From NCBI GenBank assembly GCA_017514805.1, contig JAFWIP010000006.1:123976-162448 (forward strand): DNA of 38,473 bases, read 5' to 3'. Shown here piece by piece: positions 31,409 to 38,473 of the stretch. The notes under the pieces are model-generated. The model was given only the letters and a program-made list of their open reading frames with translations. It was not told the DNA's origin and ran no database searches. Position 1 is the first letter of the stretch. The number at the start of each line of letters is the position of its first letter. The stretch is from Candidatus Saccharimonadota bacterium. Its GTDB lineage: Bacteria; Patescibacteriota; Saccharimonadia; Saccharimonadales; Saccharimonadaceae. Position numbers and translations under genes: made by a program.

Positions 31409-33349
31409 ATGAACTACTATCTGATAGCGCCCGCCAAATCTTTTCATCAGAGCGAAAATCTCCTTACCTACGAATCTGAAACACCGCTCCAAATCGGCCA
31501 TATCGTCGAAATCCCTCTGGGCCGCCAGAACGCTATCGGTGTCGTCGTAAAGAAAACCAAAAAGCCAGATTTTACCACAAAGCCCATCAATAATATCCTT
31601 TACGAAACTCCACTTCCAGAGCATCTCATTAAAGCAATGCTTTGGCTTACGGATTACTATCGTTGCCCTCTCTCTAGTGTCGTTCAAGCCGCTCTCCCAC
31701 GCGGCATCACCAAGAAGCGACGCAGCGCTACTAAAGACCTCGCGAATACTCTCTTTTCGTCAAAAAGCCAAAACCCCTTATCCAAGTCTCAACGTCGCGC
31801 TATTGACGAAATAGAAGCCAATCCCGCCAACACCGTCCTCCTTCATGGCATCACTGGATCCGGCAAAACCAATATTTATATCGAATTAACTAAGCATCAG
31901 CTGGAGCTTGGCAAATCTATTATCCTTCTCGTCCCAGAAATCGCACTCACCTCTCAACTTGTTCAGAATTTTCAATATCACTTCAAGGATGTCATTCTCC
32001 TCCATTCCGAACAAACCGAAGCAACTCGCCATCTCCTCTGGCAAAAAGCACTCGAAGCAGACACTCCTCAGATTATTATTGGACCACGCAGCGCTCTCTT
32101 TGCGCCTGTCAAAAATCTCGGCCTTATTATCATCGATGAAGCCCATGAGCCTAGCTATCATCAAGATCAAAACCCAAAGTATTCCGCCCTTCGCCTCGCT
32201 AGCCAAATGAGCAAGACCATCCTTGGCACCGCCACTCCTTTAATTTCCGATTATTACATCTGTAAACAACATAAAGCCATCGTCGAGCTAGACGAACTCG
32301 CCATTAAGAGCAACAAGACTACGACCATTAAGCTTATCGACTTTAAAGATCGCGCCGTTTTTGCTCGCAATCGCCTCATTAGCACTCCTCTTATCGAATC
32401 GATTCAGCAATCACTCGACAACCACCAACAATCCTTAATTTTTCACAACCGTCGTGGCTCCGCTCCCCTAACAATTTGCGACCACTGCGGCTGGGAAGCA
32501 CTTTGTGAAAACTGCCTCCTGCCGCTCGTTCTTCACGCCGATAAATTTCAACTTCGCTGCCATACTTGCGGACGCAATTATCCCGTACCTACCGCTTGCC
32601 CGGAATGCAAAAATGCCTCCATTCATCACAAAGGCTTTGGCACTAAGCTTATTGAAGAAGAGCTCAAAAAACTCTTTCCGCAAGCCAAAATTGGCCGTTT
32701 TGATGCTGATACCGCCTCAAATGAGCAGCTCGACAAAGTTTATACTGAGGTTAAAAATGGCTCTTACGACATTCTCGTTGGCACCCAAATGCTCGCAAAA
32801 GGTTTTGATTTTCCTAATCTTAGTACTCTTGGCGTCGTTCAAGCAGATGCCGGACTCAATCTTCCCGATTTTTCTGCCGAAGAACGAAGTTACCAATTAA
32901 TTACTCAGGTCATTGGGCGCGCAAATCGAGGACATCAAAACAGTCGCATTTTTATCCAGACCTTCCGGCCAAATCAAGAAATCATTCGCTTTGCTAGCCA
33001 AGCCAATTATTCCGAATTCTACGACTATTTACTCAGCAAACGCCAGATGGCGAAACTCCCTCCGTACACTTTTTTGCTCAAACTTTCATTAAGCTACAAG
33101 ACTGAAAAAGCGACCGTCGCCAACGCTCAAAAATTGTTCAAAAATATTAACCAGATCGTCAAAAAAGACCAACTCCAACAAATTTCCATCACTCCGCCAA
33201 TGCCTGCTTTTCACGAACATGAACGCTCCGGCTATACCTGGCAAATCATCGTCAAAGCAAAATCACGCAAAGACCTCGTTAAAATTTTTGATCAACTCGA
33301 TAAATCTAGTTACCTTCATTACGATTTCGACCCCTACACTTTGCTATGA
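31409..33349 (+). CDS. priA: Primosomal protein N' (PriA helicase)
   Basis: Restarts stalled replication forks and loads the replicative helicase. The 646-aa protein has a 3'-DNA-binding domain (about 1-100, YESETPLQIGHIVEIPLGRQ), Walker A GITGSGKT (147-154), DEAH box (243-246, IIDEAHEPSYHQ), a zinc-binding insertion with eight cysteines (from CDHCGWEALCENC to ACPECK), and helicase motifs GTQMLAKGFDFPNL and QVIGRANRG. Slightly shorter than E. coli PriA (732 aa). It heads a plus-strand unit with def and fmt, a pairing widespread in bacteria. Confidence 0.97.
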   Translation: MNYYLIAPAKSFHQSENLLTYESETPLQIGHIVEIPLGRQNAIGVVVKKTKKPDFTTKPINNILYETPLPEHLIKAMLWLTDYYRCPLSSVVQAALPRGITKKRRSATKDLANTLFSSKSQNPLSKSQRRAIDEIEANPANTVLLHGITGSGKTNIYIELTKHQLELGKSIILLVPEIALTSQLVQNFQYHFKDVILLHSEQTEATRHLLWQKALEADTPQIIIGPRSALFAPVKNLGLIIIDEAHEPSYHQDQNPKYSALRLASQMSKTILGTATPLISDYYICKQHKAIVELDELAIKSNKTTTIKLIDFKDRAVFARNRLISTPLIESIQQSLDNHQQSLIFHNRRGSAPLTICDHCGWEALCENCLLPLVLHADKFQLRCHTCGRNYPVPTACPECKNASIHHKGFGTKLIEEELKKLFPQAKIGRFDADTASNEQLDKVYTEVKNGSYDILVGTQMLAKGFDFPNLSTLGVVQADAGLNLPDFSAEERSYQLITQVIGRANRGHQNSRIFIQTFRPNQEIIRFASQANYSEFYDYLLSKRQMAKLPPYTFLLKLSLSYKTEKATVANAQKLFKNINQIVKKDQLQQISITPPMPAFHEHERSGYTWQIIVKAKSRKDLVKIFDQLDKSSYLHYDFDPYTLL

Positions 33350-33357
33350 GATTATGC

Positions 33358-33363
33358 TAAAAT
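33358..33363 (+). promoter_or_regulatory. -10 box (TAAAAT) of def-fmt
   Basis: TGcTAAAAT (extended -10) lies just past the priA stop, 10 bases before the def ATG. Confidence 0.5.
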
Positions 33364-33373
33364 AACAGATAGT

Positions 33374-33952
33374 ATGAAGATTGTTACAACTCCAGATCCA
33401 CGTTTGCGCCAAAAGTGCAAAAAGGTCAATTATGTCGACGAAGAAATTATGGACATGATCAATAACATGATCCAGAGCAGCCTCGACTGGGAAAAAGAGC
33501 ACGAATTCGAAATTAGCGCTGCCCTTGCCGCCCCTCAGCTCGGCTACGATCGTCGCATTATTATTGTTCGCGAAGATACCGAGAACAAAGATAATGCTAC
33601 CTTCATTCCGCTCCTGAACCCAGAGGTAATCAAGACCGAAGGCAAAACTCTCTACGATTACGAGGGCTGCCTCTCTGTACCAAATTACTACGGTAAAGTT
33701 CCTCGCCCAGCAAAGGCTCGTATCAAAGCCCAGACCGTCGAAGGCCAAGATGTCCGCATCAAAGCTGATGGCTTCCTTGCGCGCACTCTTCTCCACGAAA
33801 TCGACCATCTCAATGGCGTTCTCTTTATCGATCACATTAAGGGCCAAAAAGATGCCTTCTATCGCCTAGATGACAAAGGCGATCTCGTCCCTGTTGATTA
33901 CGATAAAGAAATCGCTAACAACAAGGATCTTTTCCCAGATGAAGAAAATTAA
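33374..33952 (+). CDS. def: Peptide deformylase
   Basis: Removes the formyl group from nascent N-formyl-Met. The 192-aa metalloenzyme has motif 1 AALAAPQLG (Q55; the usual leading glycines of GxGxAAxQ are Ser/Ala here), motif 2 EGCLSVP (C99 metal ligand) and motif 3 HEIDH (H141, E142, H145). Full length. The 3' end overlaps fmt by 14 bases, linking the enzymes that add and remove the formyl group. Confidence 0.96.
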   Translation: MKIVTTPDPRLRQKCKKVNYVDEEIMDMINNMIQSSLDWEKEHEFEISAALAAPQLGYDRRIIIVREDTENKDNATFIPLLNPEVIKTEGKTLYDYEGCLSVPNYYGKVPRPAKARIKAQTVEGQDVRIKADGFLARTLLHEIDHLNGVLFIDHIKGQKDAFYRLDDKGDLVPVDYDKEIANNKDLFPDEEN

Positions 33953-34823
33953 ACTCATCTTCTTCGGTAACGAGCAACTCGCTCAGGGTATTAAAGCAAA
34001 AACAATCCTTTTTGATTCTCTACTTGCCTCTGATCAATTCGAAATTTGCGCCCTTCTTCTCACCAATCCGAACCATCGCAAACCATACGCTATCGAAAAG
34101 TCCGCCAAGGCCGCCAATATTCCAGTGTATTTTAGCAAAAACAACGACGAAATCCTCGAGACTATTCAGCGGTATGATGCCGATGTTGCAGTCCTGGCCT
34201 CTTATGGCAAGATTATCCCCGAACGCATTATTAATGCCTTCCCTGGCGGCATTATCAATATTCACCCCTCGCTTCTTCCAAAATATCGCGGCACTACCCC
34301 TATTGAATCCGCACTCTTGAATGGCGACACCGAGACTGGTGTATCTGTCATGCGCCTCGTCAAAGCAATGGACGCCGGCAATATCCTCGCTCAGGTTAAG
34401 GTAAAAATCACTCCTGACACCACAAAACAAAGCCTCTACGAAGAGCTTGCGCAAGCTGGCGCCAATGCCCTCATTGAAGTTTTGCCTAAAGTCGTAGCTA
34501 AAAATGCCTCTGAGACGCCACAGGACGAAGCACAAGCGTCTTTCACCGCTCAACTCGATAAGTCGCAGTCTCAGCTCCAACCAGCGCTCAAAACGGCCAA
34601 AATGCTCTCAAACGAGGTCCGCGCTTTTGCCGGTTTTCCAAAGTCTAAGGCCGCATTCCTCGATATTCCTTGCGTAGTAACAAAGGCCCACGTATCTGAC
34701 GCTGCTATTACTGAGTTAGACTTACAATGCAAAGACGGTAAGTATCTCGTTATTGATCGCCTCATTCCAGAGAATTCTAAAGAAATGGACGCCGCCAGCT
34801 TTCTTAACGGACATAAAAAATAA
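33939..34823 (+). CDS. fmt: Methionyl-tRNA formyltransferase
   Basis: Formylates Met-tRNA for initiation. The 294-aa protein begins MKKIKLIFFGNEQLAQG (Rossmann start), with the catalytic INIHPSLLPKYRGTTPIE (N107, H109; SLLPKYRG at 111-118) and MDAGNIL (D145). The C-terminal tRNA-binding domain follows from about 200. The ATG at 33939 is chosen because the family begins there; the in-frame ATG at 33870 lies deep in def and adds unrelated residues. AAGGA lies about 10 bases upstream within def. Confidence 0.95.
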   Translation: MKKIKLIFFGNEQLAQGIKAKTILFDSLLASDQFEICALLLTNPNHRKPYAIEKSAKAANIPVYFSKNNDEILETIQRYDADVAVLASYGKIIPERIINAFPGGIINIHPSLLPKYRGTTPIESALLNGDTETGVSVMRLVKAMDAGNILAQVKVKITPDTTKQSLYEELAQAGANALIEVLPKVVAKNASETPQDEAQASFTAQLDKSQSQLQPALKTAKMLSNEVRAFAGFPKSKAAFLDIPCVVTKAHVSDAAITELDLQCKDGKYLVIDRLIPENSKEMDAASFLNGHKK

Positions 34824-34848
34824 CCCCTGATAACAGGGGTTATTTTTT
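34815..34848 (+). terminator. Bidirectional terminator after fmt
   Basis: A 14-bp perfect stem AAAAAATAACCCCT/AGGGGTTATTTTTT with a 6-base loop separates fmt from the convergent 137-aa protein gene. Confidence 0.92.
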
Positions 34849-34852
34849 ATAA

Positions 34853-35266
34853 TTAAGCGTTCGCTAGAATCTGATCTTTGTTTGCTGTTATTTCTGCGCG
34901 AATCTCGTTCATAGAATCGTCAATAATCTGTTGATATTGCGGACAATTCTTACCAAGCCATGCTGCCGTTACGAAGTCGTTTGTGACCTCTGGGCTTTCA
35001 CCGCCAGCTGTCTCGACTAACTTGCGATAAACCTCATGGTTCCTATAATCACCGAGATCGCCAAGCCATCGATTGATTGTTTCTTGATCATTATCGATAA
35101 TCTTCTCGAACTCATTCAACTGTGCTTCGGATAGATTATTGCTCATTTTTTCGCCGATACGAATCTCGAGCTGATCCTGCGCATACTGCAAGAATCCGCC
35201 TTTCTGTTCGGCTGGCAACCCACCGAGACCAACGCTCTCGAGAAAACTGTCGTCAATATTATACAT
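34853..35266 (-). CDS. DUF5663-like helical protein
   Basis: A 137-aa, acidic, all-helical protein without signal peptide. The N-terminal segment DDSFLESVGLGGLPAEQKGG followed by FLQYAQDQLEIRIGEKMS resembles the DUF5663 pattern common in CPR proteins; this is from memory of the family. The C-terminal half (about 75-137) is another helical unit, perhaps a separate domain. Function unknown. It has its own -10 box and an AGGAG ribosome site with about 7-base spacing. Confidence 0.72.
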   Translation of the reverse strand: MYNIDDSFLESVGLGGLPAEQKGGFLQYAQDQLEIRIGEKMSNNLSEAQLNEFEKIIDNDQETINRWLGDLGDYRNHEVYRKLVETAGGESPEVTNDFVTAAWLGKNCPQYQQIIDDSMNEIRAEITANKDQILANA

Positions 35267-35287
35267 AGCTTTTCTCCTATTTCCCCC

Positions 35288-35293
35288 ATTGTA
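35288..35293 (-). promoter_or_regulatory. -10 box (TACAAT) of the DUF5663-like gene
   Basis: TGaTACAAT (extended -10) follows the infB terminator T-run directly. The leader of about 15 bases carries AGGAG. Confidence 0.5.
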
Positions 35294-35297
35294 TCAC

Positions 35298-35316
35298 AAA
35301 AAGCCTATGCTTAGGC
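35298..35316 (-). terminator. Short terminator overlapping the infB stop
   Basis: Stem GCCTA/TAGGC with loop AGCA, then TTTTTG. The left arm includes the infB TAA stop. Only 5 bp, so a weak terminator. Confidence 0.55.
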
Positions 35317-37083
35317 AATTTTCTTTTTCTTGTATTCGCGAACAAAGAATTCAATACGGTCGCCAATTTCAAGCTGGATTTTCTTCGTAGTCTTAAGCGA
35401 CATGCCGCCAAGTTCGCCTTCTGCCAAAGACGGAACGTCAACCTTACCTTCCTGGACGTTAACAACCTCGACCTCACCAAGAAGTTCTTTCTTGCGATAA
35501 ACACGACCAAGCATACCCGGAGCTACGCGACCGCTCTTAACCTGACCACCAGTAATGATCTCTGTCTTCTCGGTACGGAACACGCCTTTTACCTCGAGCT
35601 CACCGGTCTCAGTTTCAATCATCTCAGCATCGAGCATTTCCTCCATCTCATGCTTCGCATCATCAAGAAGCTCATAAATCACACGATAAACGCGTACTGG
35701 CACGCCATTGCGTTCCGCTACCTTAGCAATCGCATTTGGCACCGTCACATTAAAGCCGTAAATGATAGTCTTGCCACCAGAGGCCATATAGACATCGTTC
35801 TCCGATACGGCACCAACACCAGTCGATACGATATTGAGCGTAATTTCGCCTTGCGTATCGATTAATCTCAAAGAATCAACTACAGAAGTAACCGAACCCT
35901 GAACGTCGCCCTTCACGATAACATTCAAAGTCTTCGTATTGTCCGCAGTATTCATCATACGCAACAAATCTGTCGAGGTAACATTCGTATTAGCAGACTC
36001 ATTCGCCTCTGCTTGCGCGTTGAGGAGCGCCAAGCGACGTGCAGTCTTCTCGTCTTCAACCTCTTCAAACTTATCACCGAAGTTTGGAAGCTCCTTAAAG
36101 CCAGTAATCACAACAGGGGTAGATGGAAGTGCCTTACCCTTTGGTTTGCCCTTCCAGTCAAGCATTGTACGAACCTTCGCATAAGTCTTACCAGCGACGA
36201 TAAATTCGCCAACCTTCAACTCGCCACCAGTTACCAAGAGGTTCACTACGGAACCCTTACCAACTTCCATATGGCTCTCAATCACGAGACCTTCTGCCGG
36301 AATATTCACATCTGCCTTTAGTTCATCAATGTCCGCAGTCAAAAGAATCATATCGAGAAGCTGCTCGAGATTCTCGCCGGTCTTAGCAGAAATCGGAACC
36401 ATAATCGTATCACCACCCCATTCTTCAGGGTTAAGATTAAAATCAGTTGCAAGCTGCGCCTTCGTGCGATCGATATTAGCACCCTCTTTATCAATCTTAT
36501 TAATAGCGACAATAATCTTCGCATTTGCCGCCTCGGCAAACTTAATCGCCTCTGCAGTCTGAGGCTTCACGCCATCATCTGCTGCCACAACGATGATTAC
36601 AATATCTGTTAGCATCGCACCGTGCTGGCGAATTGCCGCGAATGCCTCATGACCTGGCGTATCGAGAAAAGTAATCTTACGATCTTTATATTCCATCTGG
36701 TATGCGCTAATATGCTGCGTAATACTGCCAGCCTCACCTTCAACGGTCTTCTTCTTGAGAAGCGTATCAAGCAAAGTCGTCTTACCATGGTCAACGTGAC
36801 CCATTACTGCCACCACTGGCGGACGAAGCTTCGCATCCTTAGATAGCTCGCGCTTCATTCCAGGAAGCTTCGAAGAATTCTCCTTGCGCTCAAAACGCAC
36901 ATTCTCAAAACCCAACTCCTCGGTCATAATCTGCGCCGTCTCGACATCGAGACGCTGATTAATCGTGGCCATGATGCCATTCTTGAACAGCTCGCCAATC
37001 AAGTGCGTCACTGACACGCCCAATGCATTTGCTAGCTCGTCTACCGTAATCGAGCCAGAAACCTGTATAACTTTTTCTTCCAC
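35311..37083 (-). CDS. infB: Translation initiation factor IF-2
   Basis: A GTPase that positions fMet-tRNA on the 30S subunit and promotes subunit joining. The 590-aa protein has a short N-terminal IF2_N module (about 1-55), G1 GHVDHGKTT (95-103), G3 DTPGHEAF (141-148), G4 NKID (195-198), then domain II, the VKGDVQGSVTSVVDSL start of domain III and a C-terminal fMet-tRNA-binding beta barrel. It lacks the long N-terminal region of E. coli IF-2 (890 aa), typical of minimal forms. The start codon is GTG (AAAGGAG 7 bases upstream). Not part of an nusA-infB-rbfA cluster here. Confidence 0.96.
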   Translation of the reverse strand: MEEKVIQVSGSITVDELANALGVSVTHLIGELFKNGIMATINQRLDVETAQIMTEELGFENVRFERKENSSKLPGMKRELSKDAKLRPPVVAVMGHVDHGKTTLLDTLLKKKTVEGEAGSITQHISAYQMEYKDRKITFLDTPGHEAFAAIRQHGAMLTDIVIIVVAADDGVKPQTAEAIKFAEAANAKIIVAINKIDKEGANIDRTKAQLATDFNLNPEEWGGDTIMVPISAKTGENLEQLLDMILLTADIDELKADVNIPAEGLVIESHMEVGKGSVVNLLVTGGELKVGEFIVAGKTYAKVRTMLDWKGKPKGKALPSTPVVITGFKELPNFGDKFEEVEDEKTARRLALLNAQAEANESANTNVTSTDLLRMMNTADNTKTLNVIVKGDVQGSVTSVVDSLRLIDTQGEITLNIVSTGVGAVSENDVYMASGGKTIIYGFNVTVPNAIAKVAERNGVPVRVYRVIYELLDDAKHEMEEMLDAEMIETETGELEVKGVFRTEKTEIITGGQVKSGRVAPGMLGRVYRKKELLGEVEVVNVQEGKVDVPSLAEGELGGMSLKTTKKIQLEIGDRIEFFVREYKKKKIA

Positions 37084-37104
37084 TTTCTAGCTCCTTTCTT
37101 TTAG

Positions 37105-37110
37105 ATAATA
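37105..37110 (-). promoter_or_regulatory. -10 box (TATTAT) of infB
   Basis: TGaTATTAT (extended -10), giving a short leader with an AAAGGAG ribosome site before the GTG start. A second possible -10 (TGgTAAAAT, 37147-37152) lies 40 bases further upstream. Confidence 0.5.
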
Positions 37111-37188
37111 TCAACGTAATAAAAAATTACACAAAAAACTTTTACTATTTTACCATATCTAGGCTTTGCTCGCAATGATAAGCGTTAA

Positions 37189-37956
37189 CTAATCGAAATG
37201 CTTCTCGATACGCTCTTTTTCTCGCTCCAAATACGCCACATCCTTCTCGTTATCCAAATCGCCATGATAATCCGGATTTAGATGTATCGTACCATTCTCG
37301 GCATCATACCAACCGAAAGCATACTCTTTATCAAAAGTCCCAGCCTTCGTGCTACCGGTATAAAACGGTACGTACGCCGCAATGGAACTCCCCGGAGCAG
37401 TTTTGTACTGCCATGGAATTCGATACAGAACAATCTGCCTCGAATTCTTATGCGACCAATGGTCCATTGCCCCACGCATAGTATCAGGATCATTATTTCC
37501 TAGAGGTACAAAATTCGAAAAAATATCCGTATCGCGAGCAAAATAACCAGAATCATCGCCAACATGAAGCCCCTCAGACAATATCGCATCAGCCCTTTCA
37601 GCAGAAGTAGTACCATGCCCCAATATCTCGTAGCGATCATCATTGAATACTTCTTTTATCTTTTCCCACTCAACAACGCCGCCTTCTTTTTGTTCACTTT
37701 CTTCGGCTGTTCTTTCAGTATGCGGCTCTTCCAATGCTTCTAGCTGCCCCTTGAACGGCACTTCAACATCTATGTATAAACCGTCAGAAGATTCCTCCTC
37801 CGACTGCTCCTCTTGTTCCGACAAATCACCCCAATCGATATTATTCCAATCGTCAAACGATTCACCCTCAGACATGCTACTCAAAGCATCCCACTCAGAA
37901 CCAGTGCTCTCTGGAGATTTAGCGTCCTCACCCATTTTTAGCATCCCTTCGCCCAT
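37189..37956 (-). CDS. Acidic protein with possible ADP-ribosyltransferase-like domain
   Basis: A 255-aa protein without signal peptide or membrane helix. Residues 1-95 are very acidic and Ser/Glu-rich (for example LSEQEEQSEEESSDG) and probably disordered. Residues 100-255 look folded: YEILGHGTTSAERADAILSE (H114) and DSGYFARDTDIF (Y138) resemble the His and Tyr positions of H-Y-E ADP-ribosyltransferases (PARP/KptA-like, where the pattern hhHGT...A..Il..Gl is typical). Later segments FGWYDAENGTIHLNPDYHG could supply the last strands; a third catalytic residue is not certain. I cannot confirm the family without a profile search. Strong GGAGG ribosome site, own promoter, and no gene directly coupled. 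Confidence 0.6.
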   Translation of the reverse strand: MGEGMLKMGEDAKSPESTGSEWDALSSMSEGESFDDWNNIDWGDLSEQEEQSEEESSDGLYIDVEVPFKGQLEALEEPHTERTAEESEQKEGGVVEWEKIKEVFNDDRYEILGHGTTSAERADAILSEGLHVGDDSGYFARDTDIFSNFVPLGNNDPDTMRGAMDHWSHKNSRQIVLYRIPWQYKTAPGSSIAAYVPFYTGSTKAGTFDKEYAFGWYDAENGTIHLNPDYHGDLDNEKDVAYLEREKERIEKHFD

Positions 37957-37976
37957 TTTACCTCCTTATTACTACC

Positions 37977-37982
37977 ATTATA
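37977..37982 (-). promoter_or_regulatory. -10 box (TATAAT) of the ART-like gene
   Basis: TGaTATAAT (extended -10), 20 bases before the ATG at 37956. GGAGG lies between them, so this transcript has a normal short leader. Confidence 0.6.
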
Positions 37983-37987
37983 TCAAC

Positions 37988-38022
37988 AAAAATATCTCAG
38001 GAAATGCGCCTGAGATATTTTT
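37988..38022 (-). terminator. Rho-independent terminator of rpsA
   Basis: A 14-bp perfect stem AAAAATATCTCAGG/CCTGAGATATTTTT with a 7-base loop, 10 bases past the S1 gene stop. Confidence 0.9.
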
Positions 38023-38032
38023 ATGCTATGGC

Positions 38033-38473
38033 CTATTTCTCAGAGAAACTGAGAGAAATCTTGCGGCCTTCTTTGTCGATATCGAGAACCTTGAATTCCT
38101 TGCGCTCGTTAAGAGTGAAGATCTTCTCTGGATCTACATCGCTACCCTCGCCGAGCTCGGATACATGGACCAAAGCTTCGACAGCTGGTGAAATCTGAAC
38201 GAATGCACCAAATGGGGTGATACGAGTAATCGTACCTTCAACTTTGTCACCCTTCTTGAAGTTAGCAATCTCAGAGAGCCATGGGTCCTCTTGAAGCTGC
38301 TTCATAGAGAGGCTTAGGCGATCCTTATCGATAGCGATAATCTTTGCCTCGACCGTTTCGCCAACCTTTACATAGTCAGCAGGGTTATTTACACGCTCCC
38401 AAGAAATCTCGGAAATGTGAACGAGACCTTCAATACCGTCAAAGTTGACGAAGATACCGAAGTCTACAACACC
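38033..38473 (-). CDS. rpsA: Ribosomal protein bS1 / S1-domain protein, 5' end beyond window
   Basis: The last 146 codons of a gene entering from the right edge. The visible part holds two S1 RNA-binding repeats: the end of one (FGIFVNFDGIEGLVHISEIS ... VEAKIIAIDKDRLSLSMKQL) and a complete C-terminal one (GDKVEGTITRITPFGAFVQI ... ALVHVSELG ... FKVLDIDKEGRKISLSFSEK). This is how bS1 ends; a shorter S1-domain protein cannot be excluded because the N terminus is outside. bS1 binds mRNA leaders on the 30S subunit. Confidence 0.85.
   Translation of the reverse strand, partial: GVVDFGIFVNFDGIEGLVHISEISWERVNNPADYVKVGETVEAKIIAIDKDRLSLSMKQLQEDPWLSEIANFKKGDKVEGTITRITPFGAFVQISPAVEALVHVSELGEGSDVDPEKIFTLNERKEFKVLDIDKEGRKISLSFSEK

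Noticed and set aside
33870-33938. 23-residue extension of Fmt
   Set aside because: It lies deep in def, and the Rossmann start of the family is at 33939.

Overview
The window reads as a streamlined bacterial chromosome of the candidate phyla radiation, most likely Candidatus Saccharibacteria (TM7). This is an inference from gene content, not a database result. The genes are densely packed and mostly on the minus strand. TGA behaves as a stop. Several housekeeping proteins are short (DNA polymerase III delta about 204 aa, adenylate kinase 180 aa, IF-2 590 aa). The surface proteins look Gram-positive: signal peptide, LPKTG sorting signal, DUF11-like repeats, and very large Cys-containing secreted proteins. 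I found no tRNA, rRNA, CRISPR array, insertion sequence or prophage.

Layout. 1-3.9 kb: a very large secreted protein running off the left edge, and the coiled-coil/membrane/TPR-like protein encoded just upstream and overlapping it. 3.9-7.3 kb: glyS, a small membrane protein, recO, a receiver-only response regulator and a soluble histidine kinase. 7.3-10.6 kb: an anchored extracellular-domain protein, xseB-xseA, and an LPG-synthase/YbhN-type flippase-like membrane protein. 10.6-12 kb (plus strand): a Trm11/RlmL-like methyltransferase and rpmA. 12-16.3 kb: EEP-family hydrolase, holA, mutM, a CPBP protease and the RseP site-2 protease. 16.4-17 kb: a small membrane protein and rplU. 17-21.1 kb: a surface-protein locus with an LPKTG-anchored protein, a large single-pass protein with a misplaced N-terminal LPKTG and a C-terminal EF-hand, and an uncharacterised helical protein. 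21.2-24.4 kb: ileS under a T-box leader. 24.4-29.4 kb: thioredoxin-like protein, nrdR, ftsZ, ftsA, map, adk, rpsU. 29.4-31.3 kb: recJ and a winged-helix protein. 31.4-34.8 kb (plus strand): priA, def, fmt. 34.8-38.5 kb: a DUF5663-like protein, infB, a possible ADP-ribosyltransferase-fold protein, and the 3' part of an S1-domain gene (rpsA).

Expression signals are unusually readable. Sixteen genes have a TATAAT-like -10 box ending only 6-10 bases before the start codon, which implies leaderless transcripts. Other genes have ordinary leaders with GGAGG-type ribosome sites. Short perfect hairpins with T-runs close most transcription units, and three serve convergent pairs. The -10 and ribosome-site positions let several start codons be corrected (recO, holA, ftsZ, ileS, fmt, EEP, the 80-aa membrane protein and the 610-aa surface protein).

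The strongest candidates for something unusual are: (1) widespread leaderless promoters; (2) an isoleucyl T-box attenuator; (3) an NrdR with no zinc-ribbon cysteines; (4) a cell-surface protein with LPKTG at its N terminus on the predicted cytoplasmic side; (5) a possible H-Y-type ADP-ribosyltransferase domain behind a highly acidic N terminus; (6) a minimal two-component pair with neither sensor nor output domain; (7) the giant secreted protein and its membrane partner.
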